This document shows, in pieces, positions 42,148 through 50,722 of a stretch of DNA of 64,000 bases (positions are counted from its first letter, which is position 1; each line of letters starts with the position of its first letter). This DNA comes from Manganitrophus sp963718695 (GTDB lineage Bacteria; Nitrospirota; Nitrospiria; SBBL01; Manganitrophaceae): contig OY970371.1 in the NCBI GenBank assembly GCA_963718695.1, forward strand, positions 3,100,001 through 3,164,000, given 5' to 3'. Under the pieces are notes generated by a model. It was not told where the DNA came from, made no database searches, and saw nothing but the letters and a program-made list of their open reading frames with translations. Position numbers and translations under genes: made by a program.

Positions 42148-42380
42148 AGTTTTCGAAGCTGGCGGTAAAGGAATACCGGCGCATCCCTAAAGATTATCAG
42201 GTGTTAATCAACCAAGCGCTGAAAAAACTATCTGAAGGACTTCCGATAGACAGCAAACCGATCAAGGGAGCAAAAGATATTTTTAGAATCAGGGTAGGAC
42301 GCTATCGCATTGTGTTTCGTATTATAGATAACACAGCCGTAATTATGACGATGGGTCCCCGAGGAGACGTGTACAAATAA
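42129..42380 (+). CDS. RelE/ParE-superfamily toxin
   Basis: An 83-residue protein with the RelE fold pattern: E-F-S-K-L-A-V-K-E-Y then K-G-A-K-D-I-F-R-I-R-V-G-R-Y-R-I-V-F-R-I near 48-67. R-V-G-x-Y-R-I-V-F is typical of RelE mRNA-cleaving toxins. Positive residues lie in the usual place, though the exact catalytic set cannot be confirmed by eye. It is translated with the antitoxin (19-base overlap) and followed by a strong terminator. Likely stabilises the island. Confidence 0.85.
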   Translation: MEKLEIEFSKLAVKEYRRIPKDYQVLINQALKKLSEGLPIDSKPIKGAKDIFRIRVGRYRIVFRIIDNTAVIMTMGPRGDVYK

Positions 42381-42407
42381 CAAGGAATCATTTCCTTTGA
42401 AAAAGAC

Positions 42408-42438
42408 AAGCCAACCGAAACAAGGTTGGCTTTTTTTA
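42408..42438 (+). terminator. Rho-independent terminator of toxin-antitoxin operon
   Basis: A 9-bp stem AAGCCAACC / GGTTGGCTT with a 7-base loop, followed by a run of T residues, 28 bases after the toxin stop. Confidence 0.85.
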
Positions 42439-42474
42439 TTCTGCATGAGCGCGATGATCGGCTCTTCTTGATCT

Positions 42475-42540
42475 CCACAGGGTTTTGTTCTTTGTTCCTG
42501 TGGCATAATAAAAGAGGCAACACTCGGCTGCCTCTTTTTC
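42475..42540 (+). other. Two adjacent hairpins, terminator-like
   Basis: CCACAGG (42475-42481) pairs with CCTGTGG (42497-42503). A second stem AAAGAGGCA / TGCCTCTTT (42511-42519 and 42529-42537) follows and ends in T residues in both directions. No gene lies between this and the previous terminator. It may be a small structured RNA or a bidirectional insulator upstream of the XRE gene. Confidence 0.45.
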
Positions 42541-42640
42541 TTTTCAAAAAATTGTCGTTTCGAGCAAATCCTCTCTTCTTTTGATTTCACCCCATTCGAC
42601 TATGCTATCTACATCTTTAAACTGAAATAGACATTTTCAA

Positions 42641-42973
42641 ATGTCCTACGAATTACCAAATTATTTACGTACCTACCGTAAGCGCGCGGGATTGACGCAG
42701 AATGAAATGGCGCTTCTCTTGGGCTGCCGAAATGGCGCAAAAGTTTCCCGTTACGAACATTATTCCCGCTTGCCCAACCTGCAAACCGTTATTGCATACC
42801 AAATAATCTTCCGCACCTCGACACAGGAACTCTTCGAAGGAATCTATGAAGACGTAGAACGCGCAACACTAAAGCGCGTGCGAGCGGCCGTGACAAAGCT
42901 GAGCAAAAGAGCACTTGATCTAAGAACAATCCGAAAACTGGAGATCCTCCGGTCACTTCTCATCGAGGAATAA
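42641..42973 (+). CDS. XRE-family transcriptional regulator
   Basis: A 110-residue protein. Residues 8-60 form a classical HTH_3 domain: L-R-T-Y-R-K-R-A-G-L-T-Q-N-E-M-A-L-L-L then K-V-S-R-Y-E-H near 35-41. The C-terminal half is a helical, basic extension without a known ligand domain. It is 18 bases upstream of the RuvC-like gene and surely co-transcribed with it. It probably regulates its own operon. Confidence 0.85.
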   Translation: MSYELPNYLRTYRKRAGLTQNEMALLLGCRNGAKVSRYEHYSRLPNLQTVIAYQIIFRTSTQELFEGIYEDVERATLKRVRAAVTKLSKRALDLRTIRKLEILRSLLIEE

Positions 42974-42991
42974 TAACAACACCTACAGTTG

Positions 42992-43534
42992 ATGAATCCC
43001 ACGTTTCGAAAACCGATTCGTGTTTTGGGAATTGATCCTTATAGCAGGGGATTTGGCTTTGCTGTGCTGAAGGGACCGGATAGGCTTGTTGATTGGGGAA
43101 TTAAGGAATGCCGCGGGGAGAAGAATTCGGAATGCCTGGAGGAGATTGAACGGTTAATTAATTACTATCGACCCGACGTAATCGTGGTCGAAGATTGTTC
43201 CCGTAAAGGCTCCCGACGTTGCCCTCGTGTGAGGGAATTGATTCAAAGCGTTTTTAAATTGGCTTTGGCAAGAAGGGTTAGTATTAAAACTGTGTCCCGA
43301 GTAAAAGTGAAAGACAGGTTTTCTGAAATGGGTGCTCGAACCAAACACGAGATTGCTATAGTCATTACTAAACGATTCCCGGAACTCAGGGCATATCTGC
43401 CACGCAAGAGGGAATGCTACATGAGCGAAGATCCAAGGATGAGTGTTTTTGATGCGATAGGTTGGGGATTGACGTTCTATTTATCTCAGCAGGGTAACAA
43501 ACATGGACTCGAAGTACATCTTCAATCTTTTTAA
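42992..43534 (+). CDS. RuvC-like RNase H-fold resolvase
   Basis: A 180-residue protein of the RuvC/RNase H fold. The acidic residues of the active site are visible as V-L-G-I-D-P-Y near 9-15, V-I-V-V-E-D near 65-70, and D-P-R-M-S-V-F-D-A-I-G near 148-158. Size and order match RuvC, which resolves four-way DNA junctions. Together with an XRE gene it forms a pair seen in several mobile elements, so it may process junctions of the element itself rather than serve as the chromosomal RuvC. I start it at ATG 42992. Confidence 0.7.
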   Translation: MNPTFRKPIRVLGIDPYSRGFGFAVLKGPDRLVDWGIKECRGEKNSECLEEIERLINYYRPDVIVVEDCSRKGSRRCPRVRELIQSVFKLALARRVSIKTVSRVKVKDRFSEMGARTKHEIAIVITKRFPELRAYLPRKRECYMSEDPRMSVFDAIGWGLTFYLSQQGNKHGLEVHLQSF

Positions 43535-43580
43535 ACTCACTTTATTAGTAGGGTCGGTCGAAAAGAGAAAAATAGTGCTT

Positions 43581-44065
43581 TCAACCCTCTCTATCTTTAT
43601 AGAGATCGAGCAATCTTCCCATATCCAAACAGTTTATTAAGTTACAATAATGTTTTGTAGGAACAAAATAATTTCTGTCTTTAAGATCTTTTTCCGCTAT
43701 GTATAGTAAGTTCTTTAGGCATTCTTTCAAGGAGTCATTTGTTTGGTCATGAGGAAACGACTCGTGAAGTTTCCAGTTAGCATCTTTATAGATGGATATC
43801 CTTCGCCTCAATCTAGGATCTCTAAGAATACGTTTGCCTTTAGTAAAATATCGATATATCAGAAAAGATAATCCCCATCTGTGTATAGTCAGATAACCGA
43901 TGATATCATTAAATTCCCAAGGAGGCCAGTGAACTGTCAATTTTTTCCAAATGGGTATTCTCCGTAAATTTGAATTTCCCTTTTCTCGCAGGAATCCTTT
44001 TCTTTGTAGTACTGATCATAGGATCTCAAATAAATAGGAATTGTAAAGATTTCTTTGCTATACAT
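43581..44065 (-). pseudogene. Frameshifted conserved protein of unknown function
   Basis: Two frames join into one recognisable protein. The first starts at ATG 44065 (M-Y-S-K-E-I-F-T-I-P-I-Y) and stops at 43937 after 42 codons. The second continues with W-P-P-W-E-F-N-D-I-I-G-Y-L through K-R-I-L-R-D-P-R to 43581, with only a TTG as its own start. Frames switch near the A6 run at about 43941-43946. From memory this resembles an uncharacterised bacterial family starting with F-T-x-P-x-Y and ending with Y-F-x-x-x-x-C-N-L/F. The gene is either broken, misread at the homopolymer, or frameshifts. Confidence 0.5.
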
Positions 44066-44101
44066 ATCGACACTTAGAATTCCTTAAAGGTCCAAACTCC
44101 A

Positions 44102-44359
44102 CTAACCGTTCGCTGGTTCCTGAGGTTCTAAGGGTGGATGACCAGTCCACCCAAATGTTACAAGTTCCCATAGGATATGCTGCGCCCATGCATCCATAAC
44201 ATTCCTTTCCTCCTTCAAATAAACTTGAGAATCAAATCGGATATGATCCATGAATTCAATTTTTTGGGTTAGATTATGTTTACCAGAAATGATTTGTTTT
44301 GCGGTATATTCATGTCCATTTATAACCTGACTAATTATTCTTGTTTCTACATATTTCAT
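44102..44359 (-). CDS. Hypothetical protein
   Basis: An 85-residue protein with a plausible mixed alpha/beta composition (T-R-I-I-S-Q-V-I-N-G-H-E-Y at the start, then a charged helix and a Pro-rich tail). Family not recognised. It lies between the frameshifted gene and a zinc-ribbon gene, all on the minus strand with short spacers. Confidence 0.5.
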   Translation of the reverse strand: MKYVETRIISQVINGHEYTAKQIISGKHNLTQKIEFMDHIRFDSQVYLKEERNVMDAWAQHILWELVTFGWTGHPPLEPQEPANG

Positions 44360-44417
44360 GCAAAACCTTTAATAGGTTTTAGGTTCCAACAAGCATTAAT
44401 TTTAAGAGATAACCAAG

Positions 44418-45062
44418 TTAATCAAAAACGGCTTTCCAAGTACAGCCACAGAAGCCGGATTGCGCTTCCGAAAACATGCATGTGCAGTTTGGACACGGCA
44501 GAGGCATAAAGTGAAGCGCTTCATCAATCGAGAAAACCTTTTTGGCTTGCGTTTCACATGCAGAACAGGAGTTACCGCGCTCTGGACCTAGAATCTTTAC
44601 TTTTGTTATGACACGGCTCTGCTTGTAATACAAAAGTTCACATCGGGTAGCCTCGACAAGAAAACCATGAAATGGCATTCCTTTTTCAGCGGCATAAAGA
44701 GCAAGCTGCTTATAAGCCATTTTCCGTTCCTGGATCTTCTTGCTTGATAAGGCCACCCGTTTGAGAATAGCCACGATCGCATCCGAATCAGTTGGCATAC
44801 CTTGAGCTCTTTCATTTTCAAGGTCGGTCTCTCCGAGTCCGAACATTTGAAGTATAGAAATAGATCGTTGTCTCAGGTGGTAAGCGCTCCATTCTCTTTC
44901 AGCTTGATCGGCCTCGGTTTCAGTCATCAGGCGCTTTTCACGATCGGAAGGCGTTGACTTTACGTAAATCGATCGCATGCATGATGGGCACTTTTTCTTT
45001 CGTTGCGGTTTGACCTTGAGATCCTCTGCACAGTAAGGACAGAGTACCTGCAGATTAGCCAT
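44418..45062 (-). CDS. Zinc-ribbon protein of unknown function
   Basis: A 214-residue protein. I start it at ATG 45062, with GGGAG 8 bases upstream, rather than at an upstream TTG. The N-terminus holds one zinc ribbon (CPYC and CPSC, residues 8-30) and the C-terminus another set (CSAC then CPNCTC near 170-195). The middle is a helical, charged region with Q-R-S-I-S-I-L-Q-M-F. Paired zinc ribbons suggest nucleic-acid or protein contacts. No function can be assigned. Confidence 0.65.
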   Translation of the reverse strand: MANLQVLCPYCAEDLKVKPQRKKKCPSCMRSIYVKSTPSDREKRLMTETEADQAEREWSAYHLRQRSISILQMFGLGETDLENERAQGMPTDSDAIVAILKRVALSSKKIQERKMAYKQLALYAAEKGMPFHGFLVEATRCELLYYKQSRVITKVKILGPERGNSCSACETQAKKVFSIDEALHFMPLPCPNCTCMFSEAQSGFCGCTWKAVFD

Positions 45063-45149
45063 CTTCGAATCTCCCGGCAATCTCGCCCACCGAAAAATAT
45101 GCTGATAATTTAAGAGATGTTTAATACCAGGCTTGAAGGATGATTAGAG

Positions 45150-45773
45150 TTACTCGCTCAGAGAAATAGAAAACTCGATACGGTCATTCTGACTCCCTGC
45201 GTAACATTTAACGGTGATTATGCCATTTTCATATACGGTTACAATTGGCGGCATGATGCGCCCCTCATATTTTTCCGCCACAGCAGCTAACTTCTCCATG
45301 ATTTGACCGGACACAGCGTAAAAACAAGCCAGTTTGAATGCAATTTCTTCTTCAGACTCTTCAAAAAACACGATCGAGGGATCAGGAACACCCTCTGGAG
45401 CAGCTATTTTTACTCGAATATAGGTTTTATGAGGAGTTTTTAAGATCCCTTTTCTAAGTGCCCGCGCTACTTTCAATAGGGGTGAGAAAATAGCCTCTGC
45501 CAACATCTTTTTATTATCGTATATCTCTTCCGCCAAACGCTTGCAAAGAGTAGTAAAAAAGACAGTGGCTGAAGTGAGGAAGACGGTTTTCCAGGTGATG
45601 ATCGTTCCTGCAACTTCAATAAAAGATGGCGGATCGGAACTAAATAACATTACTCTCGAAACTGTTTCACGGCAGTTCTGATTACCAAGATTATCCATTA
45701 ACAAAACCAGATGTTCTTCTTTCACGTCACGAGTAGCTGTAATTGACAATTTCGGCATTTCGTCAGCTCTCAT
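45150..45773 (-). CDS. Hypothetical protein
   Basis: A 207-residue protein from the ATG at 45773; the frame is open to a TTG at 45785. Composition is globular alpha/beta, with M-L-F-S-S-D-P-P-S-F-I-E-V-A-G near 42-56 and a hydrophobic segment (T-V-F-L-T-S-A-T-V-F-F-T) that could be a buried strand or short membrane helix. Not recognised. It sits in a row of unknown minus-strand genes typical of accessory DNA. Confidence 0.5.
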   Translation of the reverse strand: MRADEMPKLSITATRDVKEEHLVLLMDNLGNQNCRETVSRVMLFSSDPPSFIEVAGTIITWKTVFLTSATVFFTTLCKRLAEEIYDNKKMLAEAIFSPLLKVARALRKGILKTPHKTYIRVKIAAPEGVPDPSIVFFEESEEEIAFKLACFYAVSGQIMEKLAAVAEKYEGRIMPPIVTVYENGIITVKCYAGSQNDRIEFSISLSE

Positions 45774-45838
45774 ACTCAGGGCCAAGCCAAATTACCTGAT
45801 AAGGTCGCACACGTCGTGCGGTGGGATTGATCCGGTTG

Positions 45839-46471
45839 CTATGTTTCCATCTTCATTATATCTTTGGAGCTTCCGATAGATAATGCAATCCACTTCTTAT
45901 TTATTTGCTGAAAAGATATATTGGTGAAAGCCAGTCTATATTCCCTCTGGTGCTCATATTTTGCACTTTTCTGAAAGATGTTGTAATGCCATTTTTGCCT
46001 GTTGAGAGTTTCCTTTGAGACCTCATCACCACGGTTGTATGTGACTTGACCGAGATGAGTATGCCATTTAAAACCAAAATCATATAGGGCACAAACAATT
46101 CTATTAGTGAACTCTATTACGTTCGTAATACGGATTATTGTGTTATATGAGGAGTTAAGTCCTTTCAAGGTAGCCACTGAAGTATTCGGTAAAGCACCAC
46201 ACCATATAAAAACCTCATTAGTTGAACCCATCTGCATTTGATGGCCATTCAAATGCAGCATTCCTCGACCTTCATTTACATCACCCAGCTCATGACTTTC
46301 TAAGGTTTGATAATACTTGATCGAATATAGACGGATAGCACCCTCGTTGAGCAACTTTGCAGCCCACTTAGATTCCATCGCTTTAATCAAAGTTGTCGGC
46401 GGCGGATATTGATTATATTCGATTCCATCAACAAGTTTTGTTCCACTCTGTGTTTCCACAACCTCACCCAT
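45839..46471 (-). CDS. Hypothetical protein
   Basis: A 210-residue protein. Features include a K-Y-Y-Q-T-L-E-S-H-E-L-G-D-V-N-E-G-R-G stretch near 52-70 and an E-H-Q-R-E-Y-R-L-A-F near 175-184. The pattern of a Y-x-x-L-E...D-x-x-E-G loop followed by Q-R-E-Y-R is one I associate with uncharacterised DUF2971-like defence or accessory proteins, but the match is weak. Not recognised beyond that. Confidence 0.5.
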   Translation of the reverse strand: MGEVVETQSGTKLVDGIEYNQYPPPTTLIKAMESKWAAKLLNEGAIRLYSIKYYQTLESHELGDVNEGRGMLHLNGHQMQMGSTNEVFIWCGALPNTSVATLKGLNSSYNTIIRITNVIEFTNRIVCALYDFGFKWHTHLGQVTYNRGDEVSKETLNRQKWHYNIFQKSAKYEHQREYRLAFTNISFQQINKKWIALSIGSSKDIMKMET

Positions 46472-46542
46472 ATATCGGAACCATTTCTATCATGAACGAA
46501 TAAAGGACAACTCAGCCGGTTGACAGTCTGTTCTATGAAAGA

Positions 46543-47058
46543 TTAAACCGCATCTGGTGCATGCCACTGTTCCAGAAGTTGGTTCGCCATTTTTTCTATA
46601 TATTGTTCAGACACTCCATATTCTTTCATATGACGTTCGATAAATATACCAAGCTGCTTTAACAGAGTATTCGACTCTTTAGCCATTGCATCAAGCCGAA
46701 GAATTATTTTCTGCATGGCCGGGTCGCTATAGATCGCATTCCTACTATGAGAGCGCGACTTATGAACTAACCAGTTTCGCTCCGACAAAAGCCTTGTGAA
46801 GCAGCGCTCAAGCTCTGAATTCAACAGACCAGCTCTTTTTATTTGGTGAAGTGTGGCCCCAAAAGTCTTCCCTTGTGCCTTCTCAAGGAGCGCATTTACT
46901 TCAGCTAGCCCCATTCCTTTTTTGGCCTGCGTCACCAGAACAAAATACTGAGCAGCGACTCCTTCCAACTCTTGGAGCTGCCACAAAGCGAAACCGACTC
47001 GCTGAGTAATTGCGGTTAGACGATCCGCTCTCTGTAACCGCTGGGTAAAAGAATCCAT
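46543..47058 (-). CDS. HEPN-like protein with R-x4-H motif
   Basis: A 171-residue helical protein. E-R-N-W-L-V-H-K near 95-102 gives an R-N-x-x-x-H motif, the catalytic signature of HEPN RNases. Surrounding helices (L-E-R-C-F-T-R-L-L before, a long helix after) match the HEPN layout. HEPN proteins act as toxins or defence RNases, usually with a nucleotidyltransferase or antitoxin neighbour, which is not evident here. I used ATG 47058; the frame is open to a TTG at 47079. Confidence 0.5.
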   Translation of the reverse strand: MDSFTQRLQRADRLTAITQRVGFALWQLQELEGVAAQYFVLVTQAKKGMGLAEVNALLEKAQGKTFGATLHQIKRAGLLNSELERCFTRLLSERNWLVHKSRSHSRNAIYSDPAMQKIILRLDAMAKESNTLLKQLGIFIERHMKEYGVSEQYIEKMANQLLEQWHAPDAV

Positions 47059-47345
47059 ACAACTCAGAAAATTAGACAAGTAGACAGGTTAGAAATAAAA
47101 TTCTGAACAAATGTCGTATACCATACGGGAAGCACTAAAATCAATATCGTAAGGACAACACTCTTAGAACGGTTTCACTGAGACAGGATCCATGATCCCT
47201 TACCACCTCTAAGAATAGAATTAAGCCCTCTCCAGAAGTAATCAGGAAACCGCTCTCCATTGCCATTTCAGAAAGTTTTCCTTCCTTCTTACTTCTCCTT
47301 TCCATTGCTATTCTCCCTGCAGTTCCTTAACCGAAGGAGGAAATC

Positions 47346-48269
47346 ATGAACTGGAAAACCATCGAAGAAAAGATCGTTTCTGATGACCAAAACAAGTGGG
47401 ATCATAAGACGACCGGCAAACAACTGTGGGTGTCTCCAGAAGGCCGTCTCGAAGTCCTGAATGGAGACAGCAGGTTTTATTCACTTTCGGACTTGGCGAC
47501 AACTCAGATGTGCCAGAAATTCGGAATACCGGTGGATTATTACCGCCGTTTGCCTGGCCACATGAAGGCGATCATAGCGAATTTCGATCTGGAGAGGATG
47601 AAGGAAGCCTCCTACCTCTTGCGTGGAAAAGGGGAGTGGGTTAGGGCCTTTCTCTCGGGCGAGTATGTGGCTTACAACAATGCCCAGATTGCCGAGACCG
47701 TGCAGGCGTTACTGGAACAGGCGGCAGTTTCTGTAAAGAGTTTTGTCCTCGAAGAAACGCATCTCTATTTGAAGCTCGTGAGCGAGGATATCTCAATCCC
47801 GGAATCGGGTCTTAAGGCCGGCATCATGATCGGCAATTCCGAAGTCGGCCAGGGGAGCGTCTCGGTGGAGCCTTTTGTATTCCGGAAAGCCTGTACCAAT
47901 GATCTGGTGGTCTCGCAAGAGAAAAGCTTCCGCCATCCCCACATTCACTTCACCGTCTCTGAATTAAACCGCAGAATGGCGGAGGGGATCAGCAATGCCT
48001 TTGAGGTGGCGAGTTCCATCCTGGACACGTTTCTTAGGACTAGGAAAGAGCCGGTTCCCGACCCGGTTGCTACAATCCGTAAACTCGCCGCAGAGCGGAA
48101 GCTCTCCCAGAAATTCACCGATGAGGTAGTGAGCAGTTACCAAATCGAACCCGACCCCACCCGCTTCGGCGTTATCAACGCCTTCACCCACGCAGCCCAA
48201 CACCTCGCCCCGCTCCAACGGATCGAGACGGAGCGATTCGCAGGGACGTTGCTGGCAGGTAAGTGGTAA
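47346..48269 (+). CDS. DUF932-like mobile-element protein
   Basis: A 307-residue protein with GAAGGAGG before its ATG. The core contains F-V-F-R-K-A-C-T-N-D-L-V and H-P-H-I-H-F-T near 180-205, plus a preceding G-I-M-I-G-N-S-E-V-G-Q-G-S; this order is typical of DUF932 proteins, common on plasmids and phages and of unknown function. A strong terminator follows. Codon use is GC-richer than in the unknown genes before it. Confidence 0.65.
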   Translation: MNWKTIEEKIVSDDQNKWDHKTTGKQLWVSPEGRLEVLNGDSRFYSLSDLATTQMCQKFGIPVDYYRRLPGHMKAIIANFDLERMKEASYLLRGKGEWVRAFLSGEYVAYNNAQIAETVQALLEQAAVSVKSFVLEETHLYLKLVSEDISIPESGLKAGIMIGNSEVGQGSVSVEPFVFRKACTNDLVVSQEKSFRHPHIHFTVSELNRRMAEGISNAFEVASSILDTFLRTRKEPVPDPVATIRKLAAERKLSQKFTDEVVSSYQIEPDPTRFGVINAFTHAAQHLAPLQRIETERFAGTLLAGKW

Positions 48270-48283
48270 TTTCATCTCTAATT

Positions 48284-48316
48284 AAGGGGCAGGCTTAAGG
48301 CTTGCCCCTTTTCTTG
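48284..48316 (+). terminator. Rho-independent terminator after DUF932-like gene
   Basis: AAGGGGCA (48284-48291) pairs with TGCCCCTT (48303-48310), followed by a T-rich stretch, 15 bases after the stop codon. Confidence 0.8.
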
Positions 48317-48356
48317 TCTATAGCTAATGGCTTTCCGTAAATTTAAATCGATTAGA

Positions 48357-48977
48357 TTATTGATGCCAACCGGTAGCGCGAAGCCAGTCTTCGTACTCTT
48401 TTCGCATCCGCTCCAACTTCGGCCGATCAATACTCAACGGCACATTTTCTCTTATCGCCTGTTCTCGTAATTCAGCCGTTCTCTCTTCCAGAGAATTGAG
48501 TCCGACCGCACGACGCCGGTCATTCACACCCTCCGGGTTCTCGATCCTGTAAGGAGCCATGTTCCCATTTTCGTCCGGCTGGAATTGCGACCCATAGATT
48601 TGAGGTTTCCCTTCATACATGCGTATTCGGTCTTCTAACATAGCGGCATGCCAAAGGGGTATCTCACCCCGAACGCCTGCTCGCTGAAGAAGAGATAAGC
48701 ATTGCCTCATAAAAGGAGGATTCCCGATAGAATGCTGCACAATCAACCATGCTGCTTCCACCCCATCGTCCCCGACGAGATTTTTTCCCGGCCATCCATG
48801 TTGTTCAATGAGAGCCGCAAGACGCGAAGCATTGTTTTTGTGTACCGCTTCCATGCGTGGATGATATCCCTTCCCCAGGGATCCTTCAGCGATGAGGGCT
48901 TCTCTAACGGCGAGATCCTGTGCTGCCAGGGCCAGTATCTCTTGACGGAGCGGCTCATTTAATTCGGGCGTGGTCAT
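48357..48977 (-). CDS. DUF6624-like protein
   Basis: A 206-residue protein matching the DUF6624 pattern: G-W-P-G-K-N-L-V-G near 61-69, A-A-W-L-I-V-Q-H-S near 75-83, and A-A-M-L-E-D-R-I-R-M-Y-E-G-K-P-Q-I-Y-G-S-Q-F near 110-131. Function unknown. The family's paired conserved histidine, Asp-Arg and Tyr-Gly residues suggest an enzyme or binding pocket. It lies between the island's DUF932-like gene and the end recombinase, and converges on the former. Confidence 0.7.
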   Translation of the reverse strand: MTTPELNEPLRQEILALAAQDLAVREALIAEGSLGKGYHPRMEAVHKNNASRLAALIEQHGWPGKNLVGDDGVEAAWLIVQHSIGNPPFMRQCLSLLQRAGVRGEIPLWHAAMLEDRIRMYEGKPQIYGSQFQPDENGNMAPYRIENPEGVNDRRRAVGLNSLEERTAELREQAIRENVPLSIDRPKLERMRKEYEDWLRATGWHQ

Positions 48978-49156
48978 ATTCTTCCGAATACGTGTTGAAC
49001 AGATCTCTAAGGCTATATAAGATGGCTTTAGTTTGTCAATTAGAAATGATTTACTTCATGTTTATGGTACTTAGGCAACACACCGCAGAAAAGTATTGAC
49101 CGGAATAAAAGAAAGGAGTATGGAAAAGCTGATGATGAAGAAAAGGAGGCACCGCG

Positions 49157-50722
49157 ATGGAACGCAAACATCCAGTGAATTCGACTCCGAAGAATGCCGG
49201 TCCCACGAAGCCGAGTGAGGAGTCTTCACAGGGAAAACACGTTGGCATTTGGATCCGAGTCTCAACAGAAGATCAGGCCAAAGGTGAAAGTCCGGAACAT
49301 CACGAGAAGCGGGCACGCTTCTATGCCGAAGCCAAAGGATGGGAAATCAAAGAAGTCTACCACCTTGAGGCCGTAAGCGGGAAATCGGTGATCTCTCACC
49401 CCGAAGCTCAGCGGATGCTCAATGATATAAAAGTGGGTCACGTCACGGGCGTCATCTTTTCTAAAATTGCTCGTCTCGCACGCAATACCCGTGAACTTCT
49501 AGAACTCTCGGATATCTTTCGGGAGTATGGCGCGGACCTGATCTCCCTTCAAGAATCAGTAGATACCACCACCCCTGTCGGACGGCTCTTTTATACGATC
49601 ATCGCCGCAATGGCCCAATGGGAGCGTGAAGAAATTGCGGATCGGGTTGCGGCATCCGTTCCCATCAGAGCAAAACTGGGGAAATCTATCGGCGGAGCGG
49701 CACCCTTCGGGTATCACTGGAAGGATCGGCAGCTTGTACCCAATCTCAAGGAAGCGCCGGTCTTGAAACTGATGTACGAGCTTTTCCTGGAACATCGACG
49801 GAAAAAAGTCGTGGCCAGGCTCCTTAACGAGGCGGGACACCGGACACGAAACGGCTCCAAATTTTCCGACACAACCGTGACGCGTCTCCTTGAAGATCCG
49901 ACTGGAAAAGGTCTCCGGCGCTCGAACTATACCAAGAGTCTTGGCCAGAAGAAGCATTGGGTCTTAAAACCCCAAGAGCATTGGATTTATACCCAAGTGG
50001 AGCCGATCGTTTCAGAAGAATTATGGAATCAGTGCAATGGCATCCTTAAAGATCAAAGAAGTTCGCGGAAGCCTCCCTCCCGTCCTGCGATTCATCTTTT
50101 CTCCGGAATTGCCTTCTGTGACTGCGGAGCGAAGCTGCGCGTTCCCTCGAACACCCCAAAATATGTTTGTCCCAAGTGCCGCAACAAGATCAGCATCGTA
50201 GACATGGAAGGAGTGTTTCAAGAACAACTAAAAACCTTCTTTTTTTCTCCCCAGGAGATTACCGGTTACCTCGATACAGCGGACAAGACGATTAAAGGAA
50301 AAGAAGAGTTAATGCGGGTTCTCGAAGAGGAACAACGAAAGATCAAGCGTGACATTGATACCCTGTTCGAACTCCGCTTTAAAGGAGAGATTCCCACCGA
50401 AGGCTTTGGGAATAAATATCGGCCTCTCGAAGAACGTCTCAAGCAACTCGACGATCAGATTCCTACCCTTCAGGGAGAAATCGATTTCCTGAAGATCCAA
50501 TGTCTTTCAAGCGACCAAATCCTCAATGAAGCCAAAGACCTCTATACTCGCTGGCCTGAGTTGGTTCAGGAAGAGAAGCGAAAGATCATAGAAAACATTA
50601 CCGAAAAGATCATCATCGGAAAAGAGGACGTAACCATCAACCTCTGCTACCTCCCTTCTTCCTCTGAAATCATGGCATCTAGGCAACGCAATCACAAGGA
50701 TTCATCGCGGCGACCAACATAA
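49157..50722 (+). CDS. Large serine recombinase at island end, reading into comM
   Basis: A 521-residue large serine integrase. The catalytic domain opens with I-W-I-R-V-S-T (nucleophile near Ser36); F-S-K-I-A-R-L-A-R-N follows near 100. The recombinase domain (A-P-F-G-Y-H-W) comes next, then a zinc ribbon (C-D-C-G then C-P-K-C near 320-345) and a coiled coil (about 375-460). AGGAGG precedes the ATG. The gene points out of the island, and its last 8-9 codons and stop codon lie in the comM-derived DNA, so integration itself supplies the 3' end of the gene. In the circular form its C-terminus must differ. Confidence 0.9.
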   Translation: MERKHPVNSTPKNAGPTKPSEESSQGKHVGIWIRVSTEDQAKGESPEHHEKRARFYAEAKGWEIKEVYHLEAVSGKSVISHPEAQRMLNDIKVGHVTGVIFSKIARLARNTRELLELSDIFREYGADLISLQESVDTTTPVGRLFYTIIAAMAQWEREEIADRVAASVPIRAKLGKSIGGAAPFGYHWKDRQLVPNLKEAPVLKLMYELFLEHRRKKVVARLLNEAGHRTRNGSKFSDTTVTRLLEDPTGKGLRRSNYTKSLGQKKHWVLKPQEHWIYTQVEPIVSEELWNQCNGILKDQRSSRKPPSRPAIHLFSGIAFCDCGAKLRVPSNTPKYVCPKCRNKISIVDMEGVFQEQLKTFFFSPQEITGYLDTADKTIKGKEELMRVLEEEQRKIKRDIDTLFELRFKGEIPTEGFGNKYRPLEERLKQLDDQIPTLQGEIDFLKIQCLSSDQILNEAKDLYTRWPELVQEEKRKIIENITEKIIIGKEDVTINLCYLPSSSEIMASRQRNHKDSSRRPT

